20,222 nucleotides of DNA, from the NCBI GenBank assembly GCA_000437515.1, contig FR898485.1, positions 7,958 through 28,179 of the forward strand. The letters run 5' to 3'. Shown here in pieces: positions 13,617-20,222 of this stretch (its first letter is position 1; each line of letters opens with the position of its first letter). Origin of the DNA: Acidiphilium sp. CAG:727 (GTDB lineage Bacteria; Bacillota; Clostridia; Christensenellales; Borkfalkiaceae). A program made the translations under genes and the position numbers. The notes under the pieces were generated by a model, which did no database searches, had not been told where the DNA came from, and was given only the letters and a program-made list of their open reading frames with translations.

Positions 13617-15772
13617 GCAAAGGAAGATTTACGATTCCTACGGACGAAAGTTTCGTAGAAGGAACGAAGATAATTGCGGAGAAATGGGGCGCGGACGCGG
13701 TAAGAGATTGCGACGGTACTAAATTACCCGCAAACGCAGGACAGTTCGGCAAGGTGTATAACACGTACTTTATAGTGCGCGGAGATAACGAGTGGGCGAG
13801 AAAACACCCCGAAGAAGCGCAGAGAATATTCCTGCTTTCAAACCGCAACCCGGCGACGGAAGAAAAACTCGAAATAGAGATAATGAAAGGCTTTTTAGCC
13901 GACGAATTCGACCCCGACTATTCTTATATCGATCTGTGGCAGGTATACGACCGTACTACGGGCGAAGAGATAAAGAGTTGGAAGGTATGTCAGAAGAAAG
14001 GCGTGGTAGAAATAGAAAATTGTAAGCCTTTCCACGAATACACCGTAACGTTCCTTGCGAGAGTAACGTGGCACCCCGTGCAGATATATAACTATCTTAC
14101 TAACGAGTGGACCTGCGAAAAACAACTCACTTACGACCCCGCATTCCCGAATACGAAGAAGTATATCGTGGAGCATATGAAGAAGTGGTGCGAAGAAAAC
14201 CCCGAAACGAGCGTTGTAAGATTTACTACGTTCTTGTATCAGTTCACGCTCATCTTCAATAATCTCGGCAAAGAAAGACAAGTGGAGTGGTTCGGTTACG
14301 GTCAGACCGCAAACCCCGTTTTAATAGCGGACTTTGAAAAGGAAAGCGGAATAAAACTCGTAGCCGAAGACTTCGTAGACAGCGGGTATTATAACAATTG
14401 TTTCAGAACGCCCACCGAAAAGTTCAGAAAGTATATGGACTTCGTAGAGAGATTCGTAAGCAAAACCGTAAGGGAACTCGTGGATATAGTTCATAGTTAC
14501 GGCAAAGAAGCGATGATGTTTTTAGGCGACGACTGGATAGGCAGCGAGCCTTACGGCGAGCATTTCAAGGATATGAATCTCGACGCGGTGGTCGGCTCGG
14601 TCGGCGGCGGCGTAACGGTAAGAATGTTATCCGAAATTCCTTACGTAAAATACCACGAAGGCAGATTTTTACCGTATTTCTTCCCCGATACGTTCTTCGA
14701 CGGAAACGAAGACAACGCGGTAGACGAACTCAACCGTAACTGGCGAACGGCAAGAAGGGCTATTATGCGTAAACCCATAGACCGTATGGGCTTCGGCGGG
14801 TACTTGTCTTTGGCGGCAAAGTTTCCGAAATTCGTGGACAGAGTAGCGGAGATTGCCGACGAATTCAGAACGATATACGACGCGGTGGACAATAAAAAGC
14901 CGTATTGCAGATTAAAGGTCGGACTTCTTAACGCCTGGGGCAAAAAGAGAAGTTGGATGAGTCACATGTGCGCCCACGAACTGTGGTATCAGCAGATATA
15001 TTCCTATCAGGGTATACTGGAGGCCATAAGCGGACTTCCGGTGGATATAGAATTCTTGTCTTTCGACGAAGTTAAAAACGGAGTACCGCAGGATATAGAC
15101 GTGATAATAAACGCCGGAGACGCGTATACGTCGTATTCAGGCGGAAAGGCGTGGCTCGACGAAAAGTTGCAGACGGCTGTACGCAAATTCGTGTATAACG
15201 GCGGAGGATTTATAGGGGTAGGAGAACCTACGGCGTGCGAAGGCAACGGAAGATATTTCCAACTTGCCGACGTGATGGGCGTAGACGAAGAAATAGGCTA
15301 TACTCTCTCGATCGATAAATACAATATACAAAAAGTAAAACACGAACTTACCGACGGACTTGATAATATAGACTACGGCGAAGATAAAAAGAATATCTAC
15401 GCTCTGGACGGGGCGAAAGTGCTTGACATAACTTTCAGCGACCGTTTCAGAAGAAACGTGAACGTCGGCGAAGTAAAAATGGCGGTAAACGAATACGGCA
15501 ATGGCAGAAGTTTTTATATAACGGGCATACCGTACGGTTTTGAAAACAGCAGGCTTTTGTATAAGGCTATGTGCTACGTTGCGAATAAAGACTTAAACGT
15601 CTGCTATTCGACGAATACGGCTACGGAATGTAACTATTATCCGAGCGCGAAGAAATACGCGATAGTAAATAATTCCGATAGACCGCAGACGACCGAATTT
15701 TACGATATACAAGGCAATAAGACGATTATTAACCTTAAACCTACCGAAATAAAATGGATAAAATCGAATTGA
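13613..15772 (+). CDS. gnpA: GH112 beta-galactoside phosphorylase (LNB/GNB or galactosyl-rhamnose type)
   Basis: A 719-aa cytosolic enzyme, near the family's usual length. GH112 enzymes split Gal-beta-1,3-GlcNAc or -GalNAc, or Gal-beta-1,4-L-rhamnose, with phosphate to give galactose 1-phosphate and the free sugar. The N-terminus GRFTIPTDESF and IAEKWGADAVRDCDGTKLP is the family hallmark. The catalytic acid is D306 in MFLGDDWIGSEPYGEHF, equivalent to D313 of the Bifidobacterium longum enzyme. TIM-barrel residues run to about 460; a middle domain with 'FVYNGGGFIGVGEPTACEGNGRYFQLADVMGVDEE' and a C-terminal beta domain follow. Start: AAGGAG at 13602-13607 with ATG at 13613, forming an ATGA overlap with the gene before. 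The symbol applies to the LNB/GNB class; I cannot tell from sequence alone which acceptor sugar it prefers. Galactose 1-phosphate feeds the Leloir pathway without spending ATP. Confidence 0.92.
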   Translation: MSKGRFTIPTDESFVEGTKIIAEKWGADAVRDCDGTKLPANAGQFGKVYNTYFIVRGDNEWARKHPEEAQRIFLLSNRNPATEEKLEIEIMKGFLADEFDPDYSYIDLWQVYDRTTGEEIKSWKVCQKKGVVEIENCKPFHEYTVTFLARVTWHPVQIYNYLTNEWTCEKQLTYDPAFPNTKKYIVEHMKKWCEENPETSVVRFTTFLYQFTLIFNNLGKERQVEWFGYGQTANPVLIADFEKESGIKLVAEDFVDSGYYNNCFRTPTEKFRKYMDFVERFVSKTVRELVDIVHSYGKEAMMFLGDDWIGSEPYGEHFKDMNLDAVVGSVGGGVTVRMLSEIPYVKYHEGRFLPYFFPDTFFDGNEDNAVDELNRNWRTARRAIMRKPIDRMGFGGYLSLAAKFPKFVDRVAEIADEFRTIYDAVDNKKPYCRLKVGLLNAWGKKRSWMSHMCAHELWYQQIYSYQGILEAISGLPVDIEFLSFDEVKNGVPQDIDVIINAGDAYTSYSGGKAWLDEKLQTAVRKFVYNGGGFIGVGEPTACEGNGRYFQLADVMGVDEEIGYTLSIDKYNIQKVKHELTDGLDNIDYGEDKKNIYALDGAKVLDITFSDRFRRNVNVGEVKMAVNEYGNGRSFYITGIPYGFENSRLLYKAMCYVANKDLNVCYSTNTATECNYYPSAKKYAIVNNSDRPQTTEFYDIQGNKTIINLKPTEIKWIKSN

Positions 15773-17868
15773 AAACCGAATGTTGGGACGAAGGCGCGCC
15801 GATAGGCAACGGCAAAATCGGCAGTATAGTTTACGGCTCGAACCCGATAAAAATCACCGTCGACAGAACGGATTTGTGGGATCTTCGACCGAACGAAGTT
15901 ACCCTTGAAAAAGGATTTAACTACGCGAATCTCGTTCGTCTTTCGACGAGCGGGATACCGGAAGACTGGAAAGAACGCGAAAGGCTGTTCGAAGATATTT
16001 TTATGGGCAAACCGTACCCCTCGAAGATAACGGCAGGCAGAATAGAACTCTTTTTTACTCCGCGACTTGAAGACGCGAGATACGTTCTCGATACGTCGTC
16101 GGCAATCGTAAAAATTTACGACGGCGACGAACTCGTCGCCGAAATCTTTACCGATTATATCTCGCTCGTCGGGGTTATTAAACTCCGCCGCGAAGCGGAC
16201 TTGAAATTACACGTTCCTACCTATCTTTCTTCCGCTTCCGAAACCGGGTCGGGGATAGGCGACAAAGACGTGGGCGTTACGCTCGGTTACCCGAAAGCCG
16301 AAATTAAAACGGACGGCGATTTTAAGTGGTACGAGCAAAAAACGCACACCGATTATTCTTTCGGTATCGTTACTAAAAATGTCGGCGACGAAATTTACTA
16401 TACGCTCGCGACGACCGACGACGATAAAGACTACGTTTCTTTCGCGAAAAACGCGCTTGATGCCGCCGTGGAAATCGGCTTCGATAAATTATTCGTCGCG
16501 CATAAACGCTCGTGGCAAAGGTGTAATAAAAAATCGTCGGTAAAAACGGGCGATAAACTTTTGGACGACACCTATAAAAAGAGTTGGTATCTTTTCAGAT
16601 GCTGCTCTCGAAAGGGTTGTTACCCCATGCCGCTTCAAGGCGTGTGGACGGCGGATAACGACAGTCTGCCGCCGTGGAAAGGCGACTATCATCACGACAC
16701 CAATACCGAACTGTCTTATCAGTCGTATTTAGCCGCGAACAGAATAGACGAGGGCGTTTCTTTCGTAGAATACCTCTGGAAACTTCGCCCCGCGTTTAAG
16801 AAATTCGCGAAAGAATTTTTCGGCGTTAAAGGGATTCTTATTCCGTCGTGTTCGACTCTGGACGGCAAACCCATGGGCGGCTGGGCGCAATATTCGCTTT
16901 CGCCCACCATGACTATATGGGCGGCGCAGAGTTTCGACGATTATTACGAATATACCGCGGACGAAAAATTCTTAAAAACCCGCGCTTATCCGTTTTTCAA
17001 AGAAGTCGGATCGGCGATAAAGGGTATACTTAAAGAACGCGACGGAAAACTGTATCTGCCGCTTTCGTCGTCGCCCGAAATTTTCGACAACGAACCGAAA
17101 GCGTACCTTACGCCGAACTCGAACTTCGATTTGTCGCTTCTGATTTATCTTTATAAAACGCTCGTTAAATACGCCGGAATACTCGGCGAACCGACCGACG
17201 AATATAAAGAAATTTTGTCGAAATTCGACGATATAGCAATCGACGAAGACGGCGTTATAATGCTCGATAAAACGCAGCGACTTCCCGAAACGCATCGCCA
17301 TTTTTCGCACCTTATGAGCCTTTATCCGCTTCGGCTTATCCCGTACGATACCGACGAGCATAAACGCGTCTATAACGCGACTATCGCGCATTTAGAGAGT
17401 TTAGGCACAGGCTATTGGGTGGGGTTTTCTTTCCCGATGGCGGCGCAGATTTACGCTTTGAGCGGGCGTGGCAATTCGGCTTACGAAAAACTTACGCAGT
17501 TTGCGAAGGGTTTCGTCGGCGAAAACGGTTTTCACCTGAACGGCGATTATAAATATTACGGCTATACGTGGTTTCATTACCGCCCGTTTACGCTCGAAAG
17601 CCTGTACGCTTTTTGCGACGCGCTTCATCTGCTTTTAATCGACGGTTTCGGCGGCGAAATCAAACTCTTTTCGGCTTTGCCCGACGAGTGGAAAGAAAGA
17701 GAAATCGAAATAAAAAATATCCGCGTTCGCGGCGGATTGTCGGTTTCGGCAAAAACGAAAAACGGCAAAATAACTAAACTTTGCGTTAAATCGCCGACGG
17801 ACAAAACCGTTACGATAAACGGCGCGGCGTACAGCCTTAAAAAGGGCGAAAACGAAATTATCCGATAA
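15754..17868 (+). CDS. GH95-type alpha-L-fucosidase/alpha-L-galactosidase-like enzyme
   Basis: A 704-aa protein without a signal peptide. The N-terminal beta domain carries PIGNGKIGSIVYG and TVDRTDLWDLRPNE, diagnostic of GH95 and its relatives. The (alpha/alpha)6 barrel carries MPLQGVWTADN, PPWKGDYHHDTNTELSYQ (residues about 305-322), SSSPEIF with E442 as candidate acid, HRHFSHLMSLYPL (514-526), and NGDYKYYGYTWFHYRPFTLE with D598 as candidate base. GH95 enzymes remove terminal alpha-L-fucose or alpha-L-galactose by inversion. In Bifidobacterium AfcA the water is activated through N421 and N423; here the matching triplet is D315-T316-N317, so the first Asn is replaced. This suggests a divergent subgroup with altered specificity. 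The start overlaps the GH112 gene by 19 bases and lacks a Shine-Dalgarno, consistent with coupled re-initiation. The assignment to the GH95 fold is good; the substrate is not known. Confidence 0.8.
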   Translation: MDKIELKTECWDEGAPIGNGKIGSIVYGSNPIKITVDRTDLWDLRPNEVTLEKGFNYANLVRLSTSGIPEDWKERERLFEDIFMGKPYPSKITAGRIELFFTPRLEDARYVLDTSSAIVKIYDGDELVAEIFTDYISLVGVIKLRREADLKLHVPTYLSSASETGSGIGDKDVGVTLGYPKAEIKTDGDFKWYEQKTHTDYSFGIVTKNVGDEIYYTLATTDDDKDYVSFAKNALDAAVEIGFDKLFVAHKRSWQRCNKKSSVKTGDKLLDDTYKKSWYLFRCCSRKGCYPMPLQGVWTADNDSLPPWKGDYHHDTNTELSYQSYLAANRIDEGVSFVEYLWKLRPAFKKFAKEFFGVKGILIPSCSTLDGKPMGGWAQYSLSPTMTIWAAQSFDDYYEYTADEKFLKTRAYPFFKEVGSAIKGILKERDGKLYLPLSSSPEIFDNEPKAYLTPNSNFDLSLLIYLYKTLVKYAGILGEPTDEYKEILSKFDDIAIDEDGVIMLDKTQRLPETHRHFSHLMSLYPLRLIPYDTDEHKRVYNATIAHLESLGTGYWVGFSFPMAAQIYALSGRGNSAYEKLTQFAKGFVGENGFHLNGDYKYYGYTWFHYRPFTLESLYAFCDALHLLLIDGFGGEIKLFSALPDEWKEREIEIKNIRVRGGLSVSAKTKNGKITKLCVKSPTDKTVTINGAAYSLKKGENEIIR

Positions 17869-17874
17869 CGAAAT

Positions 17875-20181
17875 ATGAAAATAAATTCCGACGTTACGGC
17901 GGGCATTTCCGTCGTTTACGACAAGATAATAAAAATGCCGCCCGACGGCGTAAGGGTGTTTTCGGTAAGCGTAACTTCGACCGAAGACGCAGGCGTTTAT
18001 CTGCGGTTTGAAAATTTAGCCGCAGTTTGTCTTAACTGCAAGGGCAAAGACTATCTCGGCGAAGATTTCGAAAAAACGGTTAAACTTAAAAAGAACGAAC
18101 CGCATAATTTTTGGTGCGCGGTAAGGTCTGCGGGCAGCGGTCTTCTGGTGATTACCGATATTTGCGGCGAAGAAATTTTCAAGGGCGATATCCGCGCCGA
18201 AATCTTATCGGGTGAAATCGCGGATAATCTTTCAAGGCTCGTCTGGCTCGATTCCGACCTGGCAATCGACAATTCCGTTCCAAAGCCCTTTAAGCCGATA
18301 ATCTATCGCGACGAAACCGTAAAAATCGCGGGCAGAGAAATAACGTTTGACGATTCGGGGTTTCCTCTTGAATTGACGAGTTATTTTAGTCAGAGCGTTA
18401 AAATTTGCGGTACGCCCACGCCGATTTTAAGCGGCGGCGTTAAATTGTCGGTCGGCGACGAAGAATTTTCGAATATATCCGGAACGAACGAAATATACGA
18501 AGACAAAGCCGTTATCCGTCGGGTGTCCGAAAGCGAAAATTTTACCATGACGGTCGAAGCGGACGCGGAATTCGACGGATTCGTCGGGTATAAAGTCAGC
18601 CTTACCGCTAAAAACGACGTAGAAGTCGACGATATCGCTTTGAAATTACCGATATCTAAGCGTTGCCGTAAATATTTTATAGGGCTCGGCAAAAAGGGCG
18701 GGCTGTTCGACGAAAAAGTCGATTGGAAGTGGAACGAAAATTTCGATCAGGACGGATTCTGGGTGGGCGACGTAAACGCCGGCGTAAAAATCAGACTTAA
18801 AGGCAAAAATTACCTCAAACCGTTCGTAAATATCTACTATAACCACAGAAAACTCAACAAACCCGAAAGTTGGGATAATTCTGGCAGGGGCGGTATACGC
18901 TTCGACGGCGAAAATTTTATCGCTTATTCGGGCAAAAGAACTGTGAAGGCGGGCGAAACCTTACGCTACGACTTCGATATTATAGTTACGCCGACTAAAG
19001 AAATCGACCTTAAAAAACAATTTTCGATGCGTTTTTTTCACGCTATGTTCGATTCGGATACCTGGCTTGAAAAGGCGAAAAAAGGCGGCGCGAATATAAT
19101 AAACGTTCACCACGGCAACGACTTAAACCCGTATATAAACTATCCGTTCGTCGAAGAAAACGCGCTTAAAAATTTCGTTAAAGCCGCGCACGACAACGAT
19201 ATCGAGGTAAAAATTTATTACACTGTGCGCGAACTTACCGTAAATATGCCCGAATTCAAGGCGCTTAGGGATTTTGACCACGAAATTATATCCGAAAGGA
19301 ATAAAAACGTCGAAACGCTTTCCTGGCAGGAAGAAGCGAAAAAATGGATAGAAGAAAACGTAGGCGGCGACGTTATCCCCGCCTGGCGGCAACCGCTGAA
19401 AGGTACAAAATATAACGGATTTTACGATTCGGCAGTCATCACCGAAGGGCAATCGAGGCTGTGTAATTTTTATATCGAGGGATTGAATTACCTTATCGAT
19501 AAGACGGATATCGACGGTATATATATCGACGACGTGGCGTACGACCGCAATACGATGAAGCGCGTTCGGAAAATTCTTGATACAAAGCCCGACGCGTACA
19601 TAGATTTTCATCAATGGAACCATTACGCCGACATTGCGGGCAGGGGTAATTGCGCCGTGTTATATACGGAACTCTATCCGTACGTAGATAAATGCTGGAT
19701 AGGCGAAGGTTTCGATTACGACGAAACACCCGAATTCTGGCTTACCGAGATAAGCGGTATTCCGTTCGGGGTGATGAGCGAGATGATGGATACCGGCAAC
19801 GAATATCGCGGTCTGACGTTCGGCATGACAAATCGTTTGGGCTGGGAAACGAACGAAAGCGACCCGCTCGATATATGGAAGATATTCGACGATTACGACC
19901 TCGGCGAAGCCGAACTTATAGGCTGGTGGGACGATCGTAACGACATGGTTTTGTCAAATCCTGCCGTCCGCGCGACCGAATACATACTTAAAGACAAAAA
20001 ATACGTCGCCGTTGCGAACTTTTCTTCCGACGAGCAGGAAACCGAAATTTATATGAAGGGCGACGAACGTTACTCGTTTTACGCGCCCGATATAGAGCGG
20101 TTTCAACGCGGGCAGACCGTCTGCGGCTCGGTTAAATTGAAGGGCGGCGAAGGATTGTTTTTGATCGTAAATAAAAAGTAA
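17875..20181 (+). CDS. DUF6067-type glycoside hydrolase-domain protein
   Basis: A 768-aa protein with no signal peptide, predicted cytosolic. The first 370 residues are beta-rich sandwich domains. From about 385 a TIM barrel shows the pattern I associate with the DUF6067 'glycoside hydrolase domain' family: 'GGANIINVHHGNDLNPYINYPF', 'AHDNDIEVKIYYTVREL', 'NFYIEGLNYL', 'DIDGIYIDDVAYDRNTMKR' (D547, D552, D553), 'DFHQWNHY', 'LYPYVDKCWIGEGFDYD' (E611), 'WLTEISGIPFGVMSEM' and 'RGLTFGMTNRLGW'. The D552/D553 and E611 positions are the best candidates for catalytic residues. A small C-terminal beta domain follows. No member's substrate can be read from sequence here. It lies 6 bases after the GH95-type gene, in the same frame, separated by one TAA, with no visible Shine-Dalgarno. 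Context implies it acts on the same imported oligosaccharides as GH112 and GH95. Confidence 0.76.
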   Translation: MKINSDVTAGISVVYDKIIKMPPDGVRVFSVSVTSTEDAGVYLRFENLAAVCLNCKGKDYLGEDFEKTVKLKKNEPHNFWCAVRSAGSGLLVITDICGEEIFKGDIRAEILSGEIADNLSRLVWLDSDLAIDNSVPKPFKPIIYRDETVKIAGREITFDDSGFPLELTSYFSQSVKICGTPTPILSGGVKLSVGDEEFSNISGTNEIYEDKAVIRRVSESENFTMTVEADAEFDGFVGYKVSLTAKNDVEVDDIALKLPISKRCRKYFIGLGKKGGLFDEKVDWKWNENFDQDGFWVGDVNAGVKIRLKGKNYLKPFVNIYYNHRKLNKPESWDNSGRGGIRFDGENFIAYSGKRTVKAGETLRYDFDIIVTPTKEIDLKKQFSMRFFHAMFDSDTWLEKAKKGGANIINVHHGNDLNPYINYPFVEENALKNFVKAAHDNDIEVKIYYTVRELTVNMPEFKALRDFDHEIISERNKNVETLSWQEEAKKWIEENVGGDVIPAWRQPLKGTKYNGFYDSAVITEGQSRLCNFYIEGLNYLIDKTDIDGIYIDDVAYDRNTMKRVRKILDTKPDAYIDFHQWNHYADIAGRGNCAVLYTELYPYVDKCWIGEGFDYDETPEFWLTEISGIPFGVMSEMMDTGNEYRGLTFGMTNRLGWETNESDPLDIWKIFDDYDLGEAELIGWWDDRNDMVLSNPAVRATEYILKDKKYVAVANFSSDEQETEIYMKGDERYSFYAPDIERFQRGQTVCGSVKLKGGEGLFLIVNKK

Positions 20182-20222
20182 CGCTTAATAAAATAACCGA
20201 TCTGCGGGCGGACGCAATTTTA
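20182..20222. other. 41 bases after the last gene, nothing assignable
   Basis: This holds an AT-rich stretch and a weak TGCG...CGCA pairing near the right edge, followed by ATTTTA. The window ends before it can be judged as a terminator. No start codon with a ribosome binding site is seen. Confidence 0.4.

Noticed and set aside
20200..20222. Terminator at the right edge
   Set aside because: Only a 4-bp pairing and a short T stretch are visible before the window ends.

Overview
The window is a gene-dense, single-strand block. It holds ten consecutive protein genes on the + strand, the first cut by the left edge, and the longest gap between genes is 81 bases. There is no RNA gene, insertion sequence, CRISPR array, transporter or regulator. 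The likely source is an uncultivated gut-type member of Clostridia (Bacillota). This is inferred from strong Shine-Dalgarno sequences (AGGGGG, AAGGAG), five lipoprotein signal peptides in a row, BspA-like leucine-rich surface proteins, Big_2/MBG-type Ig stalks, and a GH112 phosphorylase. Composition is moderate GC with heavy use of GAA, GGC, GCG and CGA-containing codons, which also produces long but spurious antisense reading frames.

Left half (about 1-12315), the envelope half. It starts with the C-terminal part of an Ig-like-domain protein. Next come a DUF4838 lipoprotein with a GH67-like fold and a large hydrophilic insertion, and a small Big_2 lipoprotein. Two giant lipoproteins follow (990 and 1305 aa), each ending in three serial BspA-like (LRR_5) modules joined by H...CxxCG linkers. 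A single-module BspA-like lipoprotein closes this half. The small Big_2 lipoprotein resembles the N-terminal 190 residues of the 990-aa protein. The two three-module arrays match each other position by position, so this part appears to have grown by duplication.

Right half (12306-20181), the enzyme half. Four genes overlap or nearly touch, and none has a signal peptide. They encode a GH28-like right-handed beta-helix protein, a GH112 beta-galactoside phosphorylase (LNB/GNB or galactosyl-rhamnose type), a GH95-type alpha-L-fucosidase/galactosidase-like enzyme, and a DUF6067-type TIM-barrel glycoside hydrolase. A phosphorylase beside cytosolic exo-glycosidases implies that short oligosaccharides are imported and finished inside the cell.

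Together the block reads as a two-compartment glycan-use locus: surface adhesion or sensing lipoproteins plus a DUF4838 enzyme outside, and a depolymerising and phosphorolytic set inside. The substrate is unresolved. Fucosylated mucin-type glycans would suit GH95 plus an LNB/GNB-type GH112. Pectin rhamnogalacturonan side chains would suit the GH28-like protein plus a galactosyl-rhamnose-type GH112. The importer must lie outside the window. The most notable structural signals are the concatenated BspA-like modules with cysteine linkers and a 15-bp hairpin in the only sizeable intergenic gap.
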